Below are positions 18,346 to 26,659 of a stretch of DNA of 64,000 nt, one piece after another (within the stretch, counting starts at the first letter, position 1; each line of letters starts with the position of its first letter). The position numbers were made by a program, and so were the translations under genes. The notes under the pieces were generated by a model. That model searched no databases. It was not told where the DNA came from and was given only the letters and a program-made list of their open reading frames with translations. Origin of the DNA: Rhodoblastus sp963727035 (GTDB lineage Bacteria; Pseudomonadota; Alphaproteobacteria; Rhizobiales; Beijerinckiaceae); NCBI GenBank assembly GCA_963727035.1, contig CAVSEY010000018.1, positions 1 to 64,000 of the forward strand. Reading direction: 5' to 3'.

Positions 18346-20910
18346 ATGCTGGCCGGATCCAATTCATCATCGCGTTTGAGCGGGCTGACCGCCGCCGAAG
18401 CCGCGGCGCGTCTTGCGGCTGAGGGCTATAACGAGCTGCCGCAGGCCGACCGGCGAACGCCGTTTCGCATCATTCTCGAAGTGCTGCGCGAGCCCATGCT
18501 GGCGCTCCTGCTCGGCGCCGGACTGGTCTATCTCGCCCTTGGCGACGTCAAGGAAGCTCTGGTTCTGCTGGCGTTTGCCTGTCTCTCCGTCGTGATCACG
18601 GTGGTTCAGGAAACGCGCACCGAACGGGTGCTGGAGGCCTTGCGCGATCTGACCAGTCCGCGCGCGCTGGTGGTCCGCGACGGCGAGCGCCAGCGGATCG
18701 CCGGCCGGGACGTCGTGCGCGGCGACGTGATCGTTCTCGCCGAGGGCGATCGCGTTCCCGCCGACGCGCGGCTCATCGAGGCGCAAGATCTTCAGGCCGA
18801 TAAATCGCTGTTGACGGGTGAATCCGCTCCCGTGCGCAAGGCGGCCCACACGGGCGGGTCGCTGGCGCCGCAGCGCCCCGGCGGCGACGATCTCCCGATT
18901 GCGTTTTCCGGAACCCTGGTTGTCCGCGGCCTGGGAGTTGGCGTGGTGGTGGCTACGGGCGCCTTCAGCGAAATCGGCAAGATCGGCAAGTCGCTCGGGG
19001 AATTGGAGACCGCGGCCCCGCATCTGCAGACGCAAACCCGCAAGCTGGTCGACATTTTCGCCATTTTCGGCGGCATCGTCAGTGTTCTCGTCGTCGGTCT
19101 CTATGGGACGCTGCGCGGCGGTTGGCTCGACGCGCTTCTGGCCGGCATTGCGGTCGGCATGTCGATGCTGCCGCAAGAATTTCCGGTCGTGCTGGCCGTC
19201 TTCATGGCCATGGGGGCCTGGCGCATTTCGCAGGTCCGGGTCTTGACGCGGCGCGCGACGGCGATCGAGGCTCTCGGCTCCGCCACGGTGCTTTGTACCG
19301 ACAAGACCGGAACATTGACCGAAAATCGGATGACGATCACGGAATTGCGGCTGGCGACCGGCGCGAGGCGAGTGATCGGCGCGGCGCCGGACGCTTCGTC
19401 GTCCAGCTTTGACGATCTGGTCGCGTATGGCGCGCTTGCCAGCGCCGCCGAGCCATTCGATCCCATGGAAAAGGCGTTCCATGCGCTGGCGCAGCAAGGA
19501 GGCCTGCCGGCCGCGGAACAAGGCGCCCTGGTAAAAGTCTATCCCTTGCGGCCGGACCTTCTCGCCGTAACCCATGTCTGGCGGGCGCCCAACGCGGGGG
19601 CAGCGCATGTCGTCGCGGCGAAGGGCGCCCCGGAAGCCATTGCCGAGCTTTGCCGCCTGGGCGCGACGGAGCGGGCGGCGCTGGCGGCGGCGGTGGATGA
19701 TATGGCGGCGGCGGGTCTGCGCGTTCTCGGAATAGCGCGCGCGACCTTCGCCGGCGCGGATTTTCCGGACTCGCATCGGGATTTCGCCTTCGAGTTCCTC
19801 GGTCTGGCCGGAATGGTTGACCCGCTGCGGAAAAGTGTTCCCGCTGCCGTCGCCTTGTGCCGAACGGCCGGCATCCGCGTCATCATGATCACCGGCGACT
19901 ATCCGGCGACCGCGCGCGCCATCGCTCGCCAGGCTGGCGTCGACAGCGACGACGTGATCACGGGCGGGGAGGTTGAACAACTGGACGATCAGGCGCTCGC
20001 CGCCCGCTTGCGGACCTGCTCCGTCTTCGCTCGCGTCATGCCCGACCAGAAACTGCGCATCGTCAATGCCTTGAAGGCGAATGGCGAGATTGTCGCGATG
20101 ACGGGCGACGGCGTCAATGACGCGCCCTCGCTCAAGGCCGCCGACATCGGCGTCGCCATGGGCGGGCGTGGCGCGGACGTGGCGCGCGAGGCGTCATCCA
20201 TCGTTCTGCTCGACGACGATTTCGGTTCGATCGTGACGACGGTGCGCCTGGGGCGGCGCATCTACGACAATCTGCGCAAGGCGATGAGCTTCATTTTCGC
20301 GGTGCATGTCCCCATCGCCGGGCTGGCTTTGCTGCCGCTGGCGCTCGGCATGCCCATCGTCCTCGGCCCGATGCATATCGCCTTCCTCGAAATGATCATC
20401 GACCCGGTCTGCTCGCTCGTCTTCGAAGCGGAAGGCGAGGAGGACGGCCTGATGCGCCGCCCGCCCCGCGATCCCGGCGAACCGCTGTTCTCCAGCGCCA
20501 TGATCCTCTGGGCCGTCCTCCAGGGCGCTTTCGCCTTTGGCCTGGTCGCCGCGATCTATGTCGTCGCGCTGCGGCGCGGAATGCCGGAAGACGAAGTGAG
20601 GGCCTTGACCTTCTTCTCTCTGGTGATTTCGATCGTTGCGCTGATCTTTGTGAACCGTTCGACGAGCGCATCGTTGGCCAGGGCGTTCCTGAGGCCGAAC
20701 CGGGCGCTGGCCGTGGCGCTTCCCGCCGTGGCGGCCATGCTCGCCGTCACGCTGCTTTGGCCGACGGCGAGCGACCTGTTCCGGTTCGGACCCCTCCATG
20801 GCGACGATATCCTGTTCACGCTGGGGGTCGGGCTTGTCGTTCTTGTCGTGCTTGAATTACTGAAATGGTTGTGGCCTCGTCGCGGCCGAAATCAGGGGGC
20901 GAACCAGTGA
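18346..20910 (+). CDS. Cation-transporting P-type ATPase
   Basis: An 854-residue P-type pump with all core motifs: TGES in the actuator domain (LLTGESAPV), the phosphorylation site Asp319 in CTDKTGTLT, KGAPEAI in the nucleotide domain, MITGDYPATA and MTGDGVNDAPSLKAADIG. The membrane motif before the P-domain is MLPQEFPVVLAVF, where Ca2+ pumps usually have PEGLP, so ion specificity is unclear; the overall order is that of P2-type cation pumps. About ten membrane helices, four in the C-terminal third. GAAGGACGAG precedes the start. Its stop codon overlaps the GTG of the next gene, so the pump and the permease are probably co-translated. Confidence 0.88.
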   Translation: MLAGSNSSSRLSGLTAAEAAARLAAEGYNELPQADRRTPFRIILEVLREPMLALLLGAGLVYLALGDVKEALVLLAFACLSVVITVVQETRTERVLEALRDLTSPRALVVRDGERQRIAGRDVVRGDVIVLAEGDRVPADARLIEAQDLQADKSLLTGESAPVRKAAHTGGSLAPQRPGGDDLPIAFSGTLVVRGLGVGVVVATGAFSEIGKIGKSLGELETAAPHLQTQTRKLVDIFAIFGGIVSVLVVGLYGTLRGGWLDALLAGIAVGMSMLPQEFPVVLAVFMAMGAWRISQVRVLTRRATAIEALGSATVLCTDKTGTLTENRMTITELRLATGARRVIGAAPDASSSSFDDLVAYGALASAAEPFDPMEKAFHALAQQGGLPAAEQGALVKVYPLRPDLLAVTHVWRAPNAGAAHVVAAKGAPEAIAELCRLGATERAALAAAVDDMAAAGLRVLGIARATFAGADFPDSHRDFAFEFLGLAGMVDPLRKSVPAAVALCRTAGIRVIMITGDYPATARAIARQAGVDSDDVITGGEVEQLDDQALAARLRTCSVFARVMPDQKLRIVNALKANGEIVAMTGDGVNDAPSLKAADIGVAMGGRGADVAREASSIVLLDDDFGSIVTTVRLGRRIYDNLRKAMSFIFAVHVPIAGLALLPLALGMPIVLGPMHIAFLEMIIDPVCSLVFEAEGEEDGLMRRPPRDPGEPLFSSAMILWAVLQGAFAFGLVAAIYVVALRRGMPEDEVRALTFFSLVISIVALIFVNRSTSASLARAFLRPNRALAVALPAVAAMLAVTLLWPTASDLFRFGPLHGDDILFTLGVGLVVLVVLELLKWLWPRRGRNQGANQ

Positions 20911-21998
20911 CGGCGAAACATTGGCGCGACGATTCCGAACGCGAATCGTTTGTAAGACGCGTTTTCATTGTCCTCCTGATGGCGGCGATCGCCTACGCCC
21001 TGTGGCGGCTCGCGGATCTTGTCGTTCTCACCTTCGGCGCCGTTCTGTTCGCGGTCGGCCTCCAGACAGCGGCGGGGGCCGTCTCGCGCCGGACGCGGGC
21101 GTCCAACGCGATCTCGCTCGCGATCGTCGTGCTGATCGCGCTGGCGTGCTTTGGCCTGGCGGTCGTCTTCTTTGGCCGCGTCATCGCCGTGCAGGTCGAT
21201 GAACTCATCAAGCAAGTTCCTCAGGGCCTGCGCATCATCGTCGAACGCATTCAAGCCAATCCCTATGGCCTTTATGCTCTGGAACAGGCGCGCGGTTTCA
21301 ACGTTTCCGGTTCGACAGGCTGGGTCGCTTCGACCTTGGCGCTGATCGCGCGCTCGACCTTGCAGGCGGTCGCTTATGCCGTTCTCGTCGTCTTTCTTGC
21401 AATTTATCTTGCGGCCGAGCCGGGCCGCTATCGCCGCATGTGCCTGCGCCTTGCGCCACCAAGTCGACAGCCGGCGCTGGCGCATGTCTTTGACGCGACG
21501 GGCGAGGTTTTGAAGCGCTGGCTCTTGGGCCAATTGGTCGTCATGACCATCATCGGCGTCTTGTCCGGGTTCGGACTCTGGCTGCTCGGAATCGAATCCG
21601 CGATTGCGCTCGGCCTGGTCGGCGGCTTCCTGTGCTTCATTCCCTATGTCGGGGCTGTCGCCGCGGCCATCCCGGCGACGCTCGTGGCGCTGACCCAGGG
21701 GCCGACTTATGCGCTTTCCGTCGTCGCCATGTATGCCGCCGTCCATTTCGTCGAGGGCAATTTCATCACCCCACTCGTCCAGGCGGAGGCGACTTCGCTC
21801 CCGCCAGTCCTTTCATTGCTTTCCATCGTGGCGTTTGGCGTGCTCATCGGCCCAGCATCGGTGCTCATCGCAGCGCCGCTCACGCTTTTTTTGGTGGTCG
21901 TTGTCGAACTGCTGTATGTCGAGCAAGCATTGGGGCAAAATCCCGTTTCGACATCAAAGGAGCCAAACGGATCGTCTGGAGAAGCAGAGCGCCTTTAG
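20907..21998 (+). CDS. AI-2E family (PerM/TqsA-type) membrane transporter
   Basis: Polytopic membrane protein of the AI-2E transporter family, formerly UPF0118. Helices at both ends frame the family signature at the C-terminal half: IIGVLSGFGLWLLGIESAIA, FLCFIPYVGAVAAAIPATLV and VHFVEGNFITPLV. The family includes exporters of autoinducer-2 and Na+/H+ antiporters, so the substrate cannot be assigned. The likely start is GTG at 20907 (VTAKHWRDD), overlapping the ATPase stop; an ATG at 20865 would overlap the ATPase by 46 bases. Product about 363 residues. The coupling with the cation pump suggests a shared ion-homeostasis role (inference). Confidence 0.85.
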   Translation: MTAKHWRDDSERESFVRRVFIVLLMAAIAYALWRLADLVVLTFGAVLFAVGLQTAAGAVSRRTRASNAISLAIVVLIALACFGLAVVFFGRVIAVQVDELIKQVPQGLRIIVERIQANPYGLYALEQARGFNVSGSTGWVASTLALIARSTLQAVAYAVLVVFLAIYLAAEPGRYRRMCLRLAPPSRQPALAHVFDATGEVLKRWLLGQLVVMTIIGVLSGFGLWLLGIESAIALGLVGGFLCFIPYVGAVAAAIPATLVALTQGPTYALSVVAMYAAVHFVEGNFITPLVQAEATSLPPVLSLLSIVAFGVLIGPASVLIAAPLTLFLVVVVELLYVEQALGQNPVSTSKEPNGSSGEAERL

Positions 21999-22085
21999 TC
22001 CAGGCGATGACCCGGCGCGGTTCAAAGCGTCGCGCGGTAACGCGGGAAATTTGGGCAAGACATTTTTGCATCGATGGACTTTGGC

Positions 22086-23039
22086 TCAGCCTGCGGCGTC
22101 GAGCCCGAATAGCGAAAAGCGCCGATCCGGATCCTGCCAAATCCGTCCTAAACGCCAGCCGCTGCGTTCGGCGAGCGCCAAAAAAGTCCGCTGCTCGTAT
22201 TTGCGCGAACTCTCGGTATGGATCGACTCGCCCGCCTGAAATGCGAAACGCCGATTGTCGATCGTGACCACGCGCGTGTCGCGGCTGACGAGGTGCATCT
22301 CGACGGCGGACTCGGCCTCGTTCCACCGCGCCTCGTGTCGAAAACGGTCGAGCGGGAAATCTCCCCCCAGTTCACGATTGATCCGCGCGAGCAGGTTGCG
22401 ATTGAAGGCCGCCGTCACGCCTTCGCCATCGTCGTAAGCGGCGAGAAGAAGCCTCACGTCCTTCTTCAAATCGACGCCGATGACCGCCGTGCCTCGCGCG
22501 CGCGCATGGCGGGCGAACTTTCGCAGCAGCGAGGCCGCCTCGTCCTGATCGAGGTTTCCGATCGTCGATCCCGGGAAGAAGGCCGTGCGTCGCCCGGGCG
22601 GGAGCCCTTCGGGCAGATCGAAATCCTTGGTGAAATCGGCGACGACCGGCCGCGCGTCGAGCCGGGGAAAGCGACGCTGCAGGCGGCTGACCGTGGCGTC
22701 GAGGACGTCGCCGGCGATGTCGACCGGGACATAGAGCCGCGGCGCCAGGGCGTCGATCAGGATTTCGGTCTTGACGCCCGCGCCCGCGCCATATTCGAGC
22801 AGCAGCGCCCGCTCGCCGCAGAAATCGGCGATCTCGCCGGCGTGCCGCCGCAGAATGGCCGTTTCGACGCGTGTCAGATAATAGTCGTCGAGGCGGGTAA
22901 TCGTCTCGAACAGCGCCGAGCCGCGATCGTCGTAGAGCCAGCGGCTGGGCAGGAATTTCCGAGGCGCCGAAAGTCCCGCGACGACGTCGACCCGAAAGGC
23001 TTCTTTCTGCGGCGCAATTTCGAGGATCTGGTCCAGCAT
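22086..23039 (-). CDS. egtD: L-histidine N-alpha-methyltransferase EgtD
   Basis: SAM-dependent enzyme that trimethylates histidine to hercynine, the first step of ergothioneine synthesis. The product from the ATG at 23039 (MLDQILEIAPQKEAF) is 317 residues. Methyltransferase_33 hallmarks: KFLPSRWLYDDRGSALFETI, TRLDDYYLTRVE, LLLEYGAGAGVKTEIL (SAM site), FFPGSTIGNLDQDEA and a C-terminal SSRKYEQRTFLALAERSGW. A longer frame to 23483 only runs antisense into egtB. It follows egtB by one base in the same direction, so the two form an operon. No EgtA, EgtC or EgtE homologue lies in the window. Confidence 0.94.
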   Translation of the reverse strand: MLDQILEIAPQKEAFRVDVVAGLSAPRKFLPSRWLYDDRGSALFETITRLDDYYLTRVETAILRRHAGEIADFCGERALLLEYGAGAGVKTEILIDALAPRLYVPVDIAGDVLDATVSRLQRRFPRLDARPVVADFTKDFDLPEGLPPGRRTAFFPGSTIGNLDQDEAASLLRKFARHARARGTAVIGVDLKKDVRLLLAAYDDGEGVTAAFNRNLLARINRELGGDFPLDRFRHEARWNEAESAVEMHLVSRDTRVVTIDNRRFAFQAGESIHTESSRKYEQRTFLALAERSGWRLGRIWQDPDRRFSLFGLDAAG

Positions 23040-23040
23040 T

Positions 23041-24318
23041 TCACGCGTCCTCGGCGAGCCGCAGGCCGGAAAATTGCCAGCGGGCCTGTGGCGGGAAGAA
23101 ATTACGGTAGCTCGGCCTGACATGGCCGGCCGGCGTGACGCAGGAGCCGCCGCGAAGGACAAACTGCCCGGACATGAACTTGCCGTTATATTCGCCGGCC
23201 GCGCCCTCGAGCGGTCGAAATCGCGGATAGGGCGAAAAGGCGCTGCGCGTCCATTCCCATACGTCGCCGAACATCTGGCGCAGGCCTTTTTGCTCGACCG
23301 TGGCGGGAATCGGTTGAAGGATGCCGGAATCCGCGAAATTCCCGGCGAGGGCGGCGTCATGCGCCGCGAATTCCCATTCTGCTTCGGTCGGCAGGCGCCG
23401 CGCCGCCCATCGCGCGAAGGCGTCGGCCTCGAAATAGCTGACGTGGACGACAGGCGCCGCGGGCTCCACCGGTCGAGGCCCATTCAAGGTCATGGTCTCG
23501 AAACAGCCGTCGCGCTGCTGCCAATAAAGCGGAGCCGACCAGTTTTCCGTGCAAGCCTGGGCCCATCCGTCCGACAGCCAAAGGAGGGGATTGCGATAGC
23601 CGCCGTCGGCGATGAATTCGATCCATTCGCCGTTGGTGACCGGCCGGTCGGCGAGCTTGAACGGTTCGATCAACTCGCGATGCCGGGGCCTTTCGCAATC
23701 GAAGGCGAAGTTGGCGCCGTCATGGCCGATTTCGACGATCCCGCCATCGAAACTGCGGTAATTGGCGACGCCGGGCGCGCCTCTTTCGCCGGCGGTCGGG
23801 GTGCGCTCGGCGTAACACGGCCGGCGCGGATTCTGCGCGAAAAGATGCAGGATGTCGGTGAGGATCAACTCCTGATGCTGCTGCTCGTGGTGGCATCCAA
23901 GTTCGACAAGGTCGATGACGCTGCGCGCATTGGTTTGTTCCAGCAGGATTTCGATCTTCGCGTCGATGTGGTCGCGATAGGCGTAAATCGTTTGCAGCGT
24001 CGGGCGCGTGATCATGCCGCGACGGGGCCTCGGCTGGCGCGCGCCGATCATTTCGTAATAGGAGTTGAACAGGAAATTGAAGCTCTCGTCGAAAAGGCGG
24101 TAGCCGGGCAGATGGGGCTCAAGCACGAAGGTTTCAAAAAACCACGTCGTATGCGCGAGATGCCATTTCGCGGGACTGGCGTCGGGCATGGACTGAACCG
24201 TCGCGTCGGCGTCCGACAGCGGGGCGCACAAGCTGCGGCTGTTCGCGCGAACCATGCGATAGAACCGCAGCAGCCCGGCGGTCGCCTGAGTGCGAGGAAT
24301 GGTCTGCATGGCGTCCAT
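23041..24318 (-). CDS. egtB: Hercynine oxygenase EgtB
   Basis: Non-haem iron sulfoxide synthase that joins hercynine to a thiol (gamma-glutamylcysteine or cysteine). An N-terminal DinB-like domain carries the iron-ligand histidines: HLAHTTWFFETF and the HHEQQHQE motif. A C-terminal FGE-sulfatase domain follows: PVTNGEWIEFIADGGYRNP, LPTEAEWEFAAHD, GDVWEWTRSAFSPYP and LRGGSCVTPAGH. Length of 425 residues is typical. The start is ATG at 24318, with an alternative three codons later. First gene of the egtB-egtD operon; ergothioneine is an antioxidant thiol in the cytoplasm. Confidence 0.94.
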   Translation of the reverse strand: MDAMQTIPRTQATAGLLRFYRMVRANSRSLCAPLSDADATVQSMPDASPAKWHLAHTTWFFETFVLEPHLPGYRLFDESFNFLFNSYYEMIGARQPRPRRGMITRPTLQTIYAYRDHIDAKIEILLEQTNARSVIDLVELGCHHEQQHQELILTDILHLFAQNPRRPCYAERTPTAGERGAPGVANYRSFDGGIVEIGHDGANFAFDCERPRHRELIEPFKLADRPVTNGEWIEFIADGGYRNPLLWLSDGWAQACTENWSAPLYWQQRDGCFETMTLNGPRPVEPAAPVVHVSYFEADAFARWAARRLPTEAEWEFAAHDAALAGNFADSGILQPIPATVEQKGLRQMFGDVWEWTRSAFSPYPRFRPLEGAAGEYNGKFMSGQFVLRGGSCVTPAGHVRPSYRNFFPPQARWQFSGLRLAEDA

Positions 24319-24440
24319 GGCGGTGCGATTCCTCCAAAATGGCGCTTTTCAGCCCACCGACGCGACGCTGAAGGTCATAACTTGCGATTGTGGCGGAAGT
24401 TCCAAAAGCGGCGCCTGGACGACGGCCGCCAAACGACGGC

Positions 24441-24550
24441 CGTCGATTCTTAAATCCCGTTTCCCGCCCCATTTTTGGCGGCGGGCGCGCCTCGCGGGTA
24501 AAACGAAATCGTCATGCCAAACAATGATTTAGCAGCGTAGCGCCGGAACA
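24441..24550 (+). repeat. REP-type element copy C
   Basis: About 110 bases: a TTCTTAAATCCCG end, then TTCCCGCCCCATTTTTGGCG, CGGGCGCGCCTCGCGGGTAA, TGCCAAACAATGATTTAGC. It parallels copy E base for base in these blocks, and its two ends are imperfect inverted repeats around TAAATC. The rest of the 24319-24719 gap holds no gene that I can support. Confidence 0.75.
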
Positions 24551-24719
24551 CGGAACCCGGGGCAGGTCATCTCTTCCTGACGGTTGCGGGCTCGACCCCG
24601 TAGGTATTTTCCGAGCCTATGCGCGGCCGCTCGACCCACATAGGTTTGGGCCGGCGCGCAAGAATTCCGTTCGGCGATGCGCGGAAGCGCATTGCCTGAA
24701 ATCCCAGAGGAGATCGATC

Positions 24720-24911
24720 ATGAGCAGCATCAGCGACAAAATCAAAGGCGCAACGAACCAGGTCGTCGGCGCAGTCAAGGAGGCCACCGGCCACGCCGTC
24801 GGCAACCCGAACCTTGAAGTTGAAGGCGCTACGCAGAAGCTCAAGGGAAATGCGCAGCAGGCGGTTGGCGACGCCAAGGACGCGGTCAAGAAGATCGTCG
24901 ACAAGGCTTGA
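24720..24911 (+). CDS. CsbD family stress protein
   Basis: A 63-residue hydrophilic protein of the CsbD family, known as a general-stress-induced protein of unknown mechanism. Signature parts: MSSISDKIKGATNQVVGAVK, EATGHAVGNPNLEVEG, TQKLKGNAQQAVGDAKDAVK. AGGAG lies nine bases before the ATG. It opens a cluster of tiny membrane and stress-type genes up to 26260, a grouping common in Hyphomicrobiales. Confidence 0.92.
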   Translation: MSSISDKIKGATNQVVGAVKEATGHAVGNPNLEVEGATQKLKGNAQQAVGDAKDAVKKIVDKA

Positions 24912-25163
24912 CCGGGACGCACTTGCCAAAGGTGAACAAGGGTCGCCCGCTCGGGCGGCTTCTTGTCTCGCCCCAATGCAGGGGCGTTCAAGTTGCAATG
25001 AGACAAGGCGATCGGCGCCCCGTTCTTTGGCGCGCCTTTCATTCACGCGACGGCGGCGCGCGGCAGAAGTCGTCAAGACCATGACGGCGGCAGGGATCGC
25101 GCAAGGCTTGATGGACGGCGACGCGACCCGTGCAAGGGGACAATCGCCTCCAAGGAGGCATCC

Positions 25164-25238
25164 ATGAACGGCATCATCTATCTCGTCGGCCTCATCGTGG
25201 TCGTCATGTTCATCCTTTCATTGCTCGGTCTGCGCTGA
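25164..25238 (+). CDS. 24-residue single-helix membrane peptide
   Basis: MNGIIYLVGLIVVVMFILSL followed by LGLR and a stop. AAGGAGG sits seven bases upstream, an excellent ribosome site. Nearly the whole peptide is one hydrophobic helix with a short positive C-terminus, so it is an inner-membrane micropeptide. It precedes the 298-residue membrane protein by 25 bases. The ribosome site and position inside a co-directional cluster make it credible despite its size; function unknown. Confidence 0.7.
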   Translation: MNGIIYLVGLIVVVMFILSLLGLR

Positions 25239-25263
25239 GCAAGACAAGAAGAAAGACGCGGCC

Positions 25264-26160
25264 ATGACCGACACATCAACGCCAGCCATCCAAATTACAC
25301 GCGGCCCGTCCGGGACGTCCTACGTCGAATGGTCGGCAATCTTTGCGGGGGCGATGCTTGCCTCCGCGATCATCGTGCTGATGACGGCGTTCGGCTCCGC
25401 CATCGGCCTTTCGCTTGTTTCCCCTTATCACGGCCCCTCGCCGGCAATGTTCTACGTCGCTCTGGCGCTTTGGGTCAGCTGGATCACGGTCTCCAGCTTC
25501 GTCGCGGGTGGCTATGTCACCGGCCGTTTGCGCCGTCCCATCGATGGCGCGACGCCCCATGAGGTCCATGTCAGGGATGGCGCGCACGGGCTTGTCGTCT
25601 GGGCGGTCGCCGTGGTCATCGGCGCGTCGCTGGCGACATTTTCACTTTCCTCCGCTGTCACCACGATGTCCCTGTCGTCCGCGATCAAAGGCGGCGTCGA
25701 TCATGGAAAGTCGGCGTCGTCGGCCATTGCGTCGAGCCTCTCGCCTCGGGTCGATCCCATGGGCTACGAAGCCGACGCCCTGCTGCGAAACGATGGAGCG
25801 CCGATGGGCGCGAACGCGGACTCGTCGCGTCAGGAAGTCGCGCGCATATTGACGAAGGGCGCGGCCGATGGCGCTGTGAGCGCCGACGATCGCGCCTATC
25901 TGGCGCGTATTGTCTCGGCGCGGGCCGGCCTCAAGCCGGCTGACGCCGAACAACGCGTCGACGCCATTTCCGCCCAGATCAAAGCTTCAGCGGACAAAGA
26001 GCGCGCGGCGACCGAAACCGCGCGCAAAGCCGGGATCCTTCTCGCCTTCCTGACCGCCGCCTCGATGGTTCTCGGCGCTGCGGCCGCCTGGTGGGGAGCC
26101 GGCGTGGGTGGCCGCCACCGTGACGAAAACTTTGACGCCAGCCATCTGACCCGCTGGTGA
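25264..26160 (+). CDS. Uncharacterised membrane protein (PhnA-like annotation in relatives)
   Basis: A 298-residue protein with probable helices at the N-terminus (WSAIFAGAMLASAIIVLMTA), around 70-100 (MFYVALALWVSWITVSSFVA), 120-140 (GLVVWAVAVVIGASLATFSL) and near the C-terminus (AGILLAFLTAASMVLGAAAA), separated by a soluble Ala/Asp-rich central part of about 100 residues (SRQEVARILTKGAADGAVSA). Such proteins occur widely in Hyphomicrobiales beside CsbD-like and micropeptide genes and are sometimes labelled PhnA-like, without functional evidence. The neighbours suggest envelope-stress or general-stress expression (inference). Confidence 0.7.
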   Translation: MTDTSTPAIQITRGPSGTSYVEWSAIFAGAMLASAIIVLMTAFGSAIGLSLVSPYHGPSPAMFYVALALWVSWITVSSFVAGGYVTGRLRRPIDGATPHEVHVRDGAHGLVVWAVAVVIGASLATFSLSSAVTTMSLSSAIKGGVDHGKSASSAIASSLSPRVDPMGYEADALLRNDGAPMGANADSSRQEVARILTKGAADGAVSADDRAYLARIVSARAGLKPADAEQRVDAISAQIKASADKERAATETARKAGILLAFLTAASMVLGAAAAWWGAGVGGRHRDENFDASHLTRW

Positions 26161-26182
26161 AACGCTCACACGGAGAAAAGTC

Positions 26183-26260
26183 ATGGGCCGTTCCATTTTG
26201 CTCTGGATGCTCGGCGTTCCGATCCCGATCATCATTCTTCTCGCCCTGATCCGTCACTGA
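26183..26260 (+). CDS. 25-residue membrane micropeptide
   Basis: MGRSILLWMLGVPIPIIILL followed by ALIRH and a stop. CGGAGAAAAG precedes the ATG, 22 bases after the previous gene. A single proline-containing hydrophobic helix with basic ends. The same kind of peptide is common next to stress-response genes in related bacteria; function unknown. Confidence 0.7.
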   Translation: MGRSILLWMLGVPIPIIILLALIRH

Positions 26261-26280
26261 GAACGTGATTTACGAGGCGG

Positions 26281-26629
26281 GGTGACGCCTTACTAAATCC
26301 GCTTTTTCCGCCCGATTTTTGGCCGGGGAGCGCGCATCGCGGGCAAGCGAAGTATCGGCGGTGGCCGAACGTTCGCGCGCGTCTGGCCGGCCAGGACGAC
26401 GCCGATGTGACGGTCGCGCCGATTCTTTTGCGCCGCGCGGGCCGTTTCGCCGAATTGATCGCAAGCGAACCGGCGCCGGGCAAAATCGCGGCGCGTCGAG
26501 CAGCCGAAACAATTGGTCGCCGCTTGGGGACGGAGCGTTTTCTCGAAAAGATCGCCGCGCTCACAGGCCGAGATGCGTGTCCTGCCAAGAGAGGTATGAA
26601 GAAAAAAGGGATTTGGTAAAGTGTCGCCG
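26281..26629 (+). repeat. REP-type element copy D, enclosing a transposase fragment
   Basis: The left end reads GGTGACGCCTTACTAAATCC and the right end is its imperfect inverted repeat (GGGATTTGGTAAAGTGTCGCC). The left core TTTTTCCGCCCGATTTTTGG and CGCGCATCGCGGGC match copies C and E. The interior is longer than in other copies because it contains the end of a RAYT-like coding sequence. Confidence 0.8.
26353..26619 (+). pseudogene. C-terminal fragment of a REP-associated tyrosine transposase (RAYT)
   Basis: About 88 codons in one frame: YRRWPNVRARLAGQDDADVT, VAPILLRRAGRFAELIA, AAETIGRRLGTERFLEKIAA, LTGRDACPAKRGMKKKGIW and stop at 26619. The order W..s(S/N)VRA.LAG.DD, R..FAELI, E.(I/T)GR.LG...F...(I/L)..LTGR and KRG(.)K is that of the C-terminus of TnpA_REP/RAYT proteins. 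The N-terminal HUH domain with the catalytic Tyr is absent, so it cannot act. Its last codons lie within the right REP end, implying that gene and repeat belong to one family. No start codon is evident for the fragment itself. Confidence 0.65.
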
Positions 26630-26659
26630 GAACCAGGGCATCGCGAAGCGAGGTTCGAT

